DNA of 64,000 nucleotides from UBA7985 sp965661545 (GTDB lineage: Bacteria; Pseudomonadota; Alphaproteobacteria; UBA7985), in contig CBFIEF010000005.1 in NCBI GenBank assembly GCA_965661545.1, positions 56,026-120,025 on the forward strand, in the 5' to 3' direction. Below the pieces are notes generated by a model. It was not told the DNA's origin. It was given only the letters and a program-made list of their open reading frames with translations, and ran no database searches. Below, one piece after another: positions 34,324 to 42,747 of the stretch; within the stretch, counting starts at the first letter, position 1; every line of letters starts with the position of its first letter. The position numbers and the translations under genes were made by a program.

Positions 34324-36112
34324 GGTTTTCCGCCTTTTGCGAGTGACGAGAGGCTGGCAGCGCTGTAGGTCGATCCGACAACGCGGCCAAGGCCGTACGG
34401 CGCACCGGTGAGTTGGCAGCGCCGTATCCGCTGTACCCCCCCTTTCGCTGCACGATCTCAAAGAACAGACCGCTGCTCAAGGGCAAGCTGTACACTTGAA
34501 AGAACTCACCGCCCGCGCTGCTGCGATCATAGAGGGCGTTTGCCTGCTGCAGGGCGGCCAAGAGCCCGTCCTCCAACTCAAAGCGCTGCGCCAGATCGTG
34601 GTAGTATGCGCTCGTTACGGGGAGCGCGGCAAAACCATTTGACGCGAGCACAGCGGCCGTTTCGAAGATATCGTCCGTCTGCAGCGCGACGTGCTGCACG
34701 CTGGTGCTTACAGGCGCGTCCTGCGCCCCATCAACACCGTTCAGCGCAATCCGAACGTCACCCTCGGGGGTCTCCAGCGCCTGGCTGGCAACCATGCCGG
34801 CGGGATCCTGCATCCCCACTTGCGTGCGCTTGAGCAAGCCAAAGGTGGACAGGTAATACAGCATCAAACTGTCCATCTCATCCCCCGGCATGATTTGCGC
34901 CATATGGTCCACACGGCGCAAACCGGCGGGTTGGGGCAAGGGCTGGACCGCAGTCGCTGCGAATTCGATGTCCCAGACCCGGTGGGTGTCGGATTTCTGA
35001 TCGATGAAGTGAACGATGGTGCCAAGGCTATCGCGCATTGCCGGGATCGGCAGACGACCGGGCAGGCGTGAGGGCGCATGATGGCGTGCGCCCAAAATGC
35101 CCGCACGCTGCGCAGAAAGATGCGCGTCATCAACCCGTAGGCCCATGTCACAGACAAAGGGACGAGCCCCCTCAGCCTCAATTTCTTCATTCAGAACGAT
35201 ATTAATCGCCCCTTGCCGCCACAACACAACCGGGGCGCTGCGGTGTTGACGCTCGCGCCGAAAGGAAAGCGCAGTCAGCAAGGTCTCTACTTCCACGCGC
35301 GTGGCGGGGTCGATGGCCAGCTCGATGAACTCAAAGCCTTTGGCCTGCACCCGAGGCGGTAAAATTGCCCGCGCTGCTTGAAGGGAAGGTTCTGCGAAGG
35401 ATGCTTGGTCGAGCACGTTCAGCAGCGCTTGGCGCGATAATCTCACTTGCTTGCTCAAGGCTTCAAGGTCGCCTGGCTCGGCCCCCGCCTTGCCCGCTGA
35501 AACCACCCACGGGCCGACAAAGCCCTTGCGCGCCAACAGCGCAAGCAGCGGCGCAAGCGTCAAGTGGCCTAGGCCGGGCAGCGCCTGAGTACCCTGCTGC
35601 AAGCCGCGCAAGTGGCGATCGGTTAACTGCAACAGGCCCAATTGACCGTCCTTGAGCTTGCGAAAGTCAGCCGGTCTGCGCCCGTCCGCCAGCATCCGGT
35701 CGGTCTGCAAGCACAGAACCACGTCGTCAAAGCCCTCGCCCGCCATAACTTGCTGTTCCAGCCGAGAACCAGCTGGCGGACAGACGCAAAAGCTCAAACC
35801 CAGTTCTGCCGCGGCCAAGGACGCACTTCGCAGGCTCGGCAACGCGTCTGTCGCCGCGGTCACAACCACTCCCACAGCGCCAAAGGCTTCGACCCTTTCC
35901 AGCGCGGCGGTATCAGCCTGTCCAAGAGCAACCAGCATCCGTCCCAAGCCTGCCCGTGCGAGGGTCCGGCGAAAGGCAGCGTGATCGCCCTGCAGCTGTT
36001 GATCACGAACCAGCACAGCCCGAAAGCCGGCATTGACCACCGCATCGGCGCGCTCTGCATCCAGCGGTATGGCACCCCTTAGATCGACGAAAAGCGCGTC
36101 TTCAATGCTCAT
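34316..36112 (-). CDS. Fused TIM-barrel/VOC protein related to 3-dehydroshikimate dehydratase (QuiC/QsuB type)
   Basis: A 598-residue protein with two parts: an N-terminal sugar-phosphate-isomerase-like barrel (about 1-265) and a C-terminal double VOC region like 4-hydroxyphenylpyruvate dioxygenase. The VOC metal triad is intact: His in VDHMAQIM, His in VQHVALQT, and Glu in LFFEIVQRKGGYSGYG. The barrel looks degraded: the family LDTFH box reads LQTDR and the earlier Glu box reads FCVCPP, while the Gln in LLQLTD is kept. Activity may therefore rest in the VOC half. Start at the ATG 36112; a TTG at 36127 is an alternative. It is coupled to the citryl-CoA lyase-like gene. Confidence 0.82.
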   Translation of the reverse strand: MSIEDALFVDLRGAIPLDAERADAVVNAGFRAVLVRDQQLQGDHAAFRRTLARAGLGRMLVALGQADTAALERVEAFGAVGVVVTAATDALPSLRSASLAAAELGLSFCVCPPAGSRLEQQVMAGEGFDDVVLCLQTDRMLADGRRPADFRKLKDGQLGLLQLTDRHLRGLQQGTQALPGLGHLTLAPLLALLARKGFVGPWVVSAGKAGAEPGDLEALSKQVRLSRQALLNVLDQASFAEPSLQAARAILPPRVQAKGFEFIELAIDPATRVEVETLLTALSFRRERQHRSAPVVLWRQGAINIVLNEEIEAEGARPFVCDMGLRVDDAHLSAQRAGILGARHHAPSRLPGRLPIPAMRDSLGTIVHFIDQKSDTHRVWDIEFAATAVQPLPQPAGLRRVDHMAQIMPGDEMDSLMLYYLSTFGLLKRTQVGMQDPAGMVASQALETPEGDVRIALNGVDGAQDAPVSTSVQHVALQTDDIFETAAVLASNGFAALPVTSAYYHDLAQRFELEDGLLAALQQANALYDRSSAGGEFFQVYSLPLSSGLFFEIVQRKGGYSGYGAANSPVRRTALAALSDRPTALPASRHSQKAENHV

Positions 36113-36133
36113 GAGTCCGTTTCCCAATTGGCG

Positions 36134-37231
36134 CTAGGCCGCCGTTTTGTTGTTGCTGATGACCGCCGCTTTTCGGCTGCCTTCGATGCCAATATCGACT
36201 GAAATCTGCGCCCCTGTGCGGGCGGCTTTTTGGATGGCTTCGATCACCCGCAAGGACTGCAGTCCCTCGCGACCACCCACCAATGGCGCTTCTTGGCCTC
36301 GCAGTACCCGGTGGAAATGCTTCAGCTGATTAACCAGCGAATCTGACCCATCATGGTCGCGCTGCTCAGCGGTGAGCGGGTTCCACCAATCCGGCTGGCC
36401 TTCATGCCGCCACAGGCGCAAATCAGGGACAGACAAGGCCCCCTCGCTGCCCGATATGGCGTAACAGCTTTGGCCGGTCGGGTGATAAACGGGGTTTTCT
36501 TCAGCCGTGAATTCCCAGCTCCACGGTGAAACTGCGCTGTCGGACACGGTGACTGTGGCCAGCGCGCCAGAGGTGAAGCGCAACAGCGCTGACGCGAGTT
36601 CTTCGTTTTCATAACCGCGCCGGGACGGCACTGCCATTGCCTGCACAGACTCAATTTCCCCGCAGAAGTGCCGTAGCAAATCAACGTCATGGATCAGGTT
36701 CACAGAAATTGGGCCAGCGCCAAACTTCTTCCGCCAAGGGGCAATGTCAAAGTACGGATCGGGCTTGTAGAACAGGCACTGCGCAGCGATGGAGCGAATG
36801 TCGCCAACGCCGCCCTGATCGAGGATTGCTTTGGCTTCGCGCACAATTGAATTGTGTCGCCGGTGATGGCCAACCAGCACTGGAACGCCCTTTGCTTCGG
36901 CCAAGGCCACGGTCGCTTCCGCCTCGCTGGACGTGACACCGATCGGCTTCTCAATGAGCACGGGGTACCCCGCTTCGACACACGCGCGCGCTTGTTCGAT
37001 GTGCAGCAAGGTTGGTGTGGCAATGACGATGCCGTCAACGGAGCGGTCTTCGAGCAGCGCGTCGAGGGTATCAAAGCACTGCAAGCCCGCCGCCTGCGCA
37101 GCCGCACGGCCTGCGGGGTCGGTTTCCACGACGGCTGTAAAGTTCACCGCGTCCAGCCCTTGAGCTGCCTCAACGTGGCGGCGTCCAACCAGGCCAAAAC
37201 CCAAAAGACCCAGCCGCGAAGTATCCGTCAT
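36134..37231 (-). CDS. Gfo/Idh/MocA-family NAD(P)-dependent dehydrogenase
   Basis: A 365-residue oxidoreductase with an N-terminal Rossmann domain (LGLLGFGLVGRRHVEAA), the EKPIGVTSSEAEATV motif (EKP, residues about 93-95) that marks the family, and a C-terminal alpha/beta substrate domain with NLIHDVDLLRHFCGEIES, which holds the catalytic His/Asp. The family oxidises or reduces sugar, cyclitol and hydroxy-acid substrates. It lies 21 bp upstream of the fused TIM/VOC gene, in a TRAP-linked cluster, so it probably performs an early oxidation of the imported compound. A 123 bp gap with two short hairpins separates it from dctM. Confidence 0.9.
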   Translation of the reverse strand: MTDTSRLGLLGFGLVGRRHVEAAQGLDAVNFTAVVETDPAGRAAAQAAGLQCFDTLDALLEDRSVDGIVIATPTLLHIEQARACVEAGYPVLIEKPIGVTSSEAEATVALAEAKGVPVLVGHHRRHNSIVREAKAILDQGGVGDIRSIAAQCLFYKPDPYFDIAPWRKKFGAGPISVNLIHDVDLLRHFCGEIESVQAMAVPSRRGYENEELASALLRFTSGALATVTVSDSAVSPWSWEFTAEENPVYHPTGQSCYAISGSEGALSVPDLRLWRHEGQPDWWNPLTAEQRDHDGSDSLVNQLKHFHRVLRGQEAPLVGGREGLQSLRVIEAIQKAARTGAQISVDIGIEGSRKAAVISNNKTAA

Positions 37232-37354
37232 AAACCATCACTCCCGACCCGACGACACTGTCGGGTGTTCCGCAGGTTCTCAGTCACAGGACCTGCTCGA
37301 TTTGACCCAACCGGGCCGTGAAAAGATGGGGAAGCTGCCTTCCCACCGCACGGA

Positions 37355-38650
37355 CTAGCCGGCGTAGCCAAACAGTCTGGGCAACCACAGCACCAAGCCC
37401 GGACTCAGAATCATAACGATCAGTGCAAGCACCAGGACAGCGAGAAAGCCCCAGATTTCAACGATGATTTCACGCAGCGGGATCCCCGTTACGGCATTGA
37501 TAACAAACAGCAATATTCCATAGGGAGGCGTAATTAGGCCAATCATTGAATTAACCACGACCAGAACGCCAAAGTGGACCAAATCGATGCCCAGCGCCCG
37601 CGCGGCGGGAATGAACAGCGGAACAATCACAAGGATGATCGTGGTGGCATCCAGCACACAACCCAGCAGCAGCACCAGCACGTTGATGCCAAACAGGAAC
37701 ACCAGCGGGTGAACGTCCAAATCCGTCAGGAACCCGGACATGATCGCTGGAATATTCTCGGTCAGTACGATGTAGTTGAGGATCAGCGCGCCCCCGATCA
37801 CCACACCCACCGCCGCCGATGAGCGTGCGCTTTCAACCAGCACGCTGTAGAGCTTTTTCAGTGATAGTGCGCGGTAGAACACGCCCGCCAACACCAAAGC
37901 ATAGAACGCCGCAACCGCTGCCGCTTCGGTTGGCGTGGTGACACCGCCGTAAATGCCGTAGAGCAGGATCACCGGCATCAGCAACGCCGGGAATGCTTGC
38001 GCGGTTGTCTTGGGCAATTTGCGCAGCGGCACCGGGTCTTCCATCGCAAAACCGCGACGGGTGGCGATGATGTAGTTCATCACCATCAAAACCCCACCCA
38101 TGATCAACCCCGGCACAATCCCTGCGAGGAACAGCGCGCCAATCGACGTGTTCGATACAAGGGCATAGAGAACCATTGGGATGGACGGCGGGATAATCGG
38201 ACCAATCGTTGCAGACGCTGCGGTGATCGCAGCCGCATAGCCTCGGGAGAAGCGTCCTTCTTTGGTCATCATGCCAATGATGATTTTGCCGATACCCGCC
38301 GCATCCGCGACCGCTGAACCGGACATGCCGGAGAAGATCAGCGACGCCAACACGTTCACATGCCCCAGACCACCCCTAAACCGGCCCACCATGGCGATAC
38401 AGAAATTCAGCAGCCTGTCCGATATACTGCCCGCGTTCATGATGTTGGCCGCCACAATGAACAGCGGAACACTCAGCAGAATGAAACTGTTGAACAGGCC
38501 TTGCAGGATCTTTTCACCCGCCAGGGCCAAATCCAGCCCCGCTGTACCCAAATACACCAGCGAAGCGATCAGGATCGTATAGCCGATGGGGGTGCCAATG
38601 GCCGCCAGCCCAAAGAGCGCAATGAGAAAGAGGATGAGTTCGAGACTCAT
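37355..38650 (-). CDS. dctM: TRAP transporter large permease
   Basis: A 431-residue integral membrane protein with about twelve helices, matching DctM: GTPIGYTILIASLVYL near the start, MSGSAVADAAGIGKI (the conserved GSA-AD motif), IPPSIPMVLYALVSNTSIG and GLITPPYGILLFV. It forms the sodium-coupled channel of a tripartite transporter with the DctQ gene it overlaps by 4 bp and the DctP gene just upstream. Substrates of the family are mostly carboxylates. Confidence 0.95.
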   Translation of the reverse strand: MSLELILFLIALFGLAAIGTPIGYTILIASLVYLGTAGLDLALAGEKILQGLFNSFILLSVPLFIVAANIMNAGSISDRLLNFCIAMVGRFRGGLGHVNVLASLIFSGMSGSAVADAAGIGKIIIGMMTKEGRFSRGYAAAITAASATIGPIIPPSIPMVLYALVSNTSIGALFLAGIVPGLIMGGVLMVMNYIIATRRGFAMEDPVPLRKLPKTTAQAFPALLMPVILLYGIYGGVTTPTEAAAVAAFYALVLAGVFYRALSLKKLYSVLVESARSSAAVGVVIGGALILNYIVLTENIPAIMSGFLTDLDVHPLVFLFGINVLVLLLGCVLDATTIILVIVPLFIPAARALGIDLVHFGVLVVVNSMIGLITPPYGILLFVINAVTGIPLREIIVEIWGFLAVLVLALIVMILSPGLVLWLPRLFGYAG

Positions 38651-39378
38651 GACTGGCGTGCCTCTTCTTCTGCAATCATTTCCGCAGTCTCAAGCTCCAC
38701 TAAATCCACATCGGGACCAGCGCGGACGATTTCGACCGTACGCTGAATGAAGCGAGCAATGACGGCAAACATGAAGATCATGAACACCATGAAAATGGTC
38801 CGCAGCGGGATTTTCGCGCCGTCCAACGGATTACGGACCGTGGCGGTTTTACGCATTTTCATCCAGTCCACGTAGTCCCACGTCGGCACCAAAGCCCAAG
38901 CAAAAGCCGCAACGATGCTGACACACGTCAGAACAGCGAACACCATCCGAACCGGCTTGGGCAAGGCGAGATAAAGGACGTCGAAGGTCACTTGATCGCG
39001 CTGGCGCACCACAAAGGCGCAGCCAAAGAACACGAGCCAGACCCAAAGAATAAGACAAAGCTCCAGCGTCCAGCCAAAAGGCATTTTCAGAACGTAGCGG
39101 GAAAAGATCTGGAGCAAAAAAACGATAAAGACCGCTGCCAGCAGGCCAGCGGCGATAAACTCCGCGCCTCGGGTCAGCCACTTGCGGATCAGCAAAGGCC
39201 CCCAGAAAAACAGCAGACAAAGGAAGATGATGCCAACAATCTCATTCGACCACTTGAACCGCTCATCAAGAATGCGGATCGAATACTGTTGCATGAGGTA
39301 GGTAAGAAAAACCGCCGCCAGCAAGCTGACGGCGATCATTGCAACACCACGGGCGAGTGCTTTTACAGTATCTGTCAT
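38647..39378 (-). CDS. dctQ: TRAP transporter small permease
   Basis: A 243-residue membrane protein, larger than typical DctQ (about 160-180). It has an extra N-terminal pair of helices (VAMIAVSLLAAVFLTYLM, VGIIFLCLLFFWGPLL) before the standard four-helix DctQ core with SRYVLKMPFGWTLELCLILWVWLVFFGCAF. The C terminus is acidic. It sits between dctP (30 bp upstream) and dctM (4 bp overlap). Confidence 0.9.
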   Translation of the reverse strand: MTDTVKALARGVAMIAVSLLAAVFLTYLMQQYSIRILDERFKWSNEIVGIIFLCLLFFWGPLLIRKWLTRGAEFIAAGLLAAVFIVFLLQIFSRYVLKMPFGWTLELCLILWVWLVFFGCAFVVRQRDQVTFDVLYLALPKPVRMVFAVLTCVSIVAAFAWALVPTWDYVDWMKMRKTATVRNPLDGAKIPLRTIFMVFMIFMFAVIARFIQRTVEIVRAGPDVDLVELETAEMIAEEEARQS

Positions 39379-39408
39379 AAGACCTCCCCCGTGGTTGTAA
39401 GACTCGTC

Positions 39409-40416
39409 TTAGTTGCCGAGTGCGTTGATCTGTTCCAGTACACCCTCAGGCCACGTTGCAGCAACTTCGCTACCAACGTACTGAGCCTGTACGTGCGTAC
39501 GGAACGCATCCAGATCAGGCGTGTAGATTTCAACACCGTTGCTCCGGATGAAATCAGCCAAGTTGTTCTCTTTGTCCAACTGCTTCAGACGACCGTAAGC
39601 CGCTGCTGCATCAGCTGCACGCTGTACGGTCAGCTGCTGATCTGCTGTCAGGCCATCCCAAGTTTCCTTGGAGAAAGCGATGTAGTTCAGGTCAACAAGG
39701 TGAGACGTCAGAGCAATCTGGTTGGTCACTTCATAGAACTTAGCATCCACAACCGTCGGCAGTGGGTTGTCCTGACCGTCAACTGCGCCAGTGGACAGAG
39801 CGGTGTAAACTTCGGTGAAGGCCATAGGTGTTGGCGCAGCGCCAAGAGCCTTACCCAAGAACTGCCAGGAATCAGTGCCCGGCATACGCAGGTTCACGCC
39901 AGCCAAGTCAGCTGGGGTCTGAACGTTCAGCTCATCACGGGTCTGGCGCAGGTTTACGTGACGACGACCGAGGTACATCACGGAAAGCAGCTTAACGCCG
40001 AGCTCTTCTTCAGCAGTCGCCTTGAAAGCGTCCATCAGAGGGTCGTTAAACACGCGAACCTGGTGAGCCGCGTCCTGGTGAACGTAGCCGGTTGCGAAGA
40101 TCGAGAACTCAGGGAAGAACTGAGCCATTTCCTGAGCGGAAGCGATCGACATGGTCAAGTTGCCACGGCTGATGGCTTCAAGTTCAGTGCCCTGTGCGAA
40201 CAGAGTACCATTGTAACCTGGACGGTAGTCAGCGAACTCTGCAACCATTGGTGCAAACACGTTCGCCATAGCAACAGAACGCTGATCCGTGTCGGAGCCA
40301 GAAGTTGCCAGAGTGAAAGTCAGCTTATCTTGTGCGAAAGCCGGGGTAGCGGCACCAGCGGTCAGGCTGAGCGCGGCCAGAGAAACGATCGCAGCGCGAC
40401 GCGTCATCTTAAACAT
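39409..40416 (-). CDS. dctP: TRAP transporter periplasmic binding protein
   Basis: About 335 residues. A signal peptide (FKMTRRAAIVSLAALSLTAG, cleavage near AFA-QDK) is followed by a DctP domain: LGRRHVNLRQTRDEL and NLRMPGTDSWQFLGKALGAAPTPMAFTEVYTALSTGAVDGQDNPL with the conserved Arg that binds the substrate carboxylate and the family-specific GAVDGQDN box. The start at 40416 has GGGAGGAC seven bases upstream; the longer frame to 40434 lacks one. It is the first gene of the transporter unit, divergent from the GntR gene. Confidence 0.93.
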   Translation of the reverse strand: MFKMTRRAAIVSLAALSLTAGAATPAFAQDKLTFTLATSGSDTDQRSVAMANVFAPMVAEFADYRPGYNGTLFAQGTELEAISRGNLTMSIASAQEMAQFFPEFSIFATGYVHQDAAHQVRVFNDPLMDAFKATAEEELGVKLLSVMYLGRRHVNLRQTRDELNVQTPADLAGVNLRMPGTDSWQFLGKALGAAPTPMAFTEVYTALSTGAVDGQDNPLPTVVDAKFYEVTNQIALTSHLVDLNYIAFSKETWDGLTADQQLTVQRAADAAAAYGRLKQLDKENNLADFIRSNGVEIYTPDLDAFRTHVQAQYVGSEVAATWPEGVLEQINALGN

Positions 40417-40549
40417 AATTGTCCTCCCAAACATTTATCCAAACGCGGATGCGCGGACAGTGTGACTACTATCATTCAATTCGCAGTATGCAAGATTTTT
40501 TTGAAAACATCTGACATTTTGCAGTTTTTTATGCATAGTGGTTACTAGG

Positions 40550-40570
40550 AAAATATCTGATGAAATTTCA
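40550..40570. promoter_or_regulatory. Candidate operator in the dctP/gntR divergent region
   Basis: AAAATATC (40550-40557) is followed by the perfect ten-base palindrome TGAAATTTCA (40561-40570). The AAAATATC half is shared with the palindrome at 33455. It lies between the divergent starts, where an autoregulating GntR protein would be expected to bind. This is inference from position and shared sequence. Confidence 0.4.
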
Positions 40571-40609
40571 GAGCATAGGGATTTATGCCCGAGCACGAAA
40601 ACAGGGTCT

Positions 40610-41269
40610 ATGGTTAGTAAACTCAATACTGTCGGATCGTCCACTTATCACCGACTGAAGAACGATATCATCTTCGGCGTGCTTGAGCCTGGAAAAAAGC
40701 TCAAACTCAATGCCTTACGCGAGGAGTATGAAGCAAGCCTTTCCACCCTGCGCGAAACCCTTAACCGCTTAAGCTCAGAAGGTTTTGTGGCCGCCGAGGA
40801 GCAACGAGGGTTCTTTGTCACGCCCATTTCAAAAGCCGACCTACGCGAAGTGGCGACAATGCGGATCCTGCTGGAATGCTTTGCGCTGGAAGAGTCCATC
40901 AAGTCCGGGGACGCCGACTGGGAAGGTGATCTGGTCGCCGCGCATCACAAGCTGCGTCGAGTCGAAGATCGAATGGTGTTAGGCGACTATTCCGACAAGG
41001 AATTGTGGAAACGCTACGACTGGGAATTCCACCTCGCCTTGATTCAGGCGTGTAATAACAAGAACCTTCTGGCCCTTCACGCCGTGCTCTACGACAAATA
41101 TTTGCGGTACATGATGCTGGTTGTGACCTTTCGCGGCCAAGAAGCTTTTGACGAGCATCGAATGATGTTCGACGCGGCGCTGTCTCGCGACACCCAGCGG
41201 GCGTCCGATACCTTACGCCAACACGTGAACCTCAGCCTGCTACAAACCGTCGACGCGTTGCCCAACTAG
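40610..41269 (+). CDS. GntR-family transcriptional regulator (FCD domain)
   Basis: A 219-residue regulator: an N-terminal winged helix (STYHRLKNDIIFGVLEPGKKL, LREEYEASLSTLRETLNRLSSEGFV) and an all-helical FCD ligand-binding domain (LREVATMRILLECFALEESI, WEFHLALIQACNNKNL, DEHRMMFDAALSRDTQRA) with metal-binding His positions. FadR/FCD regulators usually sense the substrate or intermediate of the adjacent catabolic genes and act as repressors. The start is set at 40610 rather than 40538 because the leader is not conserved-looking and AGGG lies just upstream. It is divergent from dctPQM and converges on the nitrile hydratase-type genes. Confidence 0.92.
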   Translation: MVSKLNTVGSSTYHRLKNDIIFGVLEPGKKLKLNALREEYEASLSTLRETLNRLSSEGFVAAEEQRGFFVTPISKADLREVATMRILLECFALEESIKSGDADWEGDLVAAHHKLRRVEDRMVLGDYSDKELWKRYDWEFHLALIQACNNKNLLALHAVLYDKYLRYMMLVVTFRGQEAFDEHRMMFDAALSRDTQRASDTLRQHVNLSLLQTVDALPN

Positions 41270-41877
41270 ATCTCCGCAACGCCAATCAGCCCATTGCGGG
41301 TGATCAACTCGGCAAGAGCCTCTTCAGTCAGCCCATCCGTGTTGTCAGGCCGCTTGGGCATGATCATGTAGCGCATATCGGCGGTAGAATCGTGCACCCG
41401 CAGTTCCCGATCCGAATCAATTTCTGTCCCAAACTCGCGCAGAACCGAGCGTGGATCCCGCACCACCCGGCCCCGGTAGGCCTTGGACTTATACCATTCC
41501 GGCGACGGTCCCAGCAGCGTAACCGGATAGCAAGAACACAGCGTGCAAACGACGACGTTATGAACGTGAGCGGTGTTTTCCAGGACAACCAAAGGCGTAC
41601 CCTTGGTGTCGTGGCCCAGAGTTTTCGCGGCTGCGGCCCCATCGGTCAGCAGCGCCGCCTTATAGTCCGGATCAACCCATGCCCGCGCAATCATGGCCGC
41701 GCCGTTTCGGTCCGACCGGCTCTCCATCAGCGCCAGTTGTTCCTGCACATCGCGGGCCGAGAACACGCCCTTGTCGATCAACACCAAGCGCAGCGCGTCA
41801 GCCAGGAGTGCCGTATCTGACGACGACGTATCCACCGCGTCGATCGGCGTGTGATCATGATCATGAGAATGAGGCAT
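41266..41877 (-). CDS. Nitrile hydratase alpha / thiocyanate hydrolase gamma-type subunit
   Basis: A 203-residue metal-binding catalytic subunit. The metal-centre motif VCTLCSC has Thr at its second position, the cobalt-type pattern, with two cysteines that are oxidised in the mature enzyme. The residues after it read YP, and PEWYKS/YRGRVVRDPRSVLREFG follow. The N terminus is His/Asp-rich (HSHDHDH), possibly helping metal capture. Nitrile hydratases form amides from nitriles; thiocyanate hydrolase forms carbonyl sulfide. The three-gene layout points to the latter type or to three-subunit nitrile hydratases, but which substrate is used cannot be read from the sequence. It starts 4 bp after the preceding subunit gene. 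Confidence 0.9.
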   Translation of the reverse strand: MPHSHDHDHTPIDAVDTSSSDTALLADALRLVLIDKGVFSARDVQEQLALMESRSDRNGAAMIARAWVDPDYKAALLTDGAAAAKTLGHDTKGTPLVVLENTAHVHNVVVCTLCSCYPVTLLGPSPEWYKSKAYRGRVVRDPRSVLREFGTEIDSDRELRVHDSTADMRYMIMPKRPDNTDGLTEEALAELITRNGLIGVAEI

Positions 41878-41881
41878 GGTT

Positions 41882-42181
41882 TCAAGCGGCCCTTAACCAA
41901 TGTTGATAAACTTCAATCTCGATACTGTCGTGCCAAGACCCGGTGTAGCCGGGCCAGACATCGATTTGCTTGAACCGCACGCGGTACAGAGGTTGTGCAG
42001 GCGTGCCATCACCGCCGTACGCCAAGGTTTCAGGGTTTCCAAAGGCGCCGCAAACCCGTTCAATTTCCCCGGTCTTGCCGCGGCAATAAAGCGGCGCACG
42101 CATGTGGCCCTTCAATCCTTCTTCAGCTTCCAAGTCCCTGACCTGCACGCGGTCACCCAGTTGGAAGGCATGGTCCATCAT
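41882..42181 (-). CDS. Nitrile hydratase beta, C-terminal half as separate subunit
   Basis: A 99-residue protein corresponding to the C-terminal SH3-like half of nitrile hydratase beta: FQLGDRVQV, HMRAPLYCRGKTGEIER (conserved HxR-P-Y-RG), and LYRVRFKQIDVW. In ordinary enzymes this is fused to the N-terminal half. Here it is its own ORF whose start overlaps the preceding stop (ATGATGG; stop TGA at 42178-42180), so the split is genuine organisation rather than a frameshift artefact. It corresponds to the position of the small subunit of thiocyanate hydrolase. Confidence 0.85.
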   Translation of the reverse strand: MMDHAFQLGDRVQVRDLEAEEGLKGHMRAPLYCRGKTGEIERVCGAFGNPETLAYGGDGTPAQPLYRVRFKQIDVWPGYTGSWHDSIEIEVYQHWLRAA

Positions 42182-42501
42182 TGATCCACCCCACGCTCCG
42201 CGCGCAGTTCGGCGATTTTTGCATCCAGCTCGCTTTGGCTCAAAACGCCCTTTTCAATCATGATCTTGGACAAGGAACGCGCCCATTTTCCGTAGTAGGG
42301 CTCGGCGTTGTAGGTCTCAGCGCCCAGGGTTTCGATCCCACGGCGCAACTCATCGACGCGCATCAACCCCACGCTCGGCGAAGAAAGCAACCGCATCATG
42401 GCATCCACACGCCGTTCCCACAGTTGGTAAGATCCGCCATCGATAGGGATGGGGCCAAAATCATCACCACCCACGTCGTGATAAGCCTTATTGGTGCTCA
42501 T
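42178..42501 (-). CDS. Nitrile hydratase beta, N-terminal half as separate subunit
   Basis: A 107-residue protein matching the N-terminal half of nitrile hydratase beta: HDVGGDDFGPIP, WERRVDAMMRLL, RRGIETL, YYGKWARSLSKIMIEKGVLSQSELD. It ends where the C-terminal-half gene begins. First gene of a three-gene unit (beta-N, beta-C, alpha), the same order as scnB-scnA-scnC for thiocyanate hydrolase. No separate activator or cobalt transporter gene is visible in the window. Confidence 0.85.
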   Translation of the reverse strand: MSTNKAYHDVGGDDFGPIPIDGGSYQLWERRVDAMMRLLSSPSVGLMRVDELRRGIETLGAETYNAEPYYGKWARSLSKIMIEKGVLSQSELDAKIAELRAERGVDQ

Positions 42502-42620
42502 TGTTGCCTCGTCTGAGTTCGAAGATCTCGCAGTGTGTTAAAGTGCACGGAATTACGGCACCTGGTCAACTGCTCCCGAGGGTGCCGGGGATCGGAGCGA
42601 GGCCCCCCTAGAATCACCAT

Positions 42621-42653
42621 AAAAAAAGCCTGCTCATTTTCATGGGCAGGCTA
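42621..42653 (-). terminator. Rho-independent terminator of the porin gene
   Basis: On the minus strand the stem GCCTGC-CCAT / ATG-GCAGGC is followed by seven T. A second, T-less hairpin (GAGGGTCAG/CTGACCCTC, about 42699-42731) lies closer to the porin stop and may protect the 3' end. The 120 bp on the other side (42502-42620) shows nothing recognisable. Confidence 0.85.
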
Positions 42654-42747
42654 AGTTATCTTTTTTGGAAAAGACCACACAAAGTGGGCTTTAGCATCTT
42701 GAGGGTCAGCAGCACGAAGCCACTGACCCTCAGGATTCAGTGCGTCC

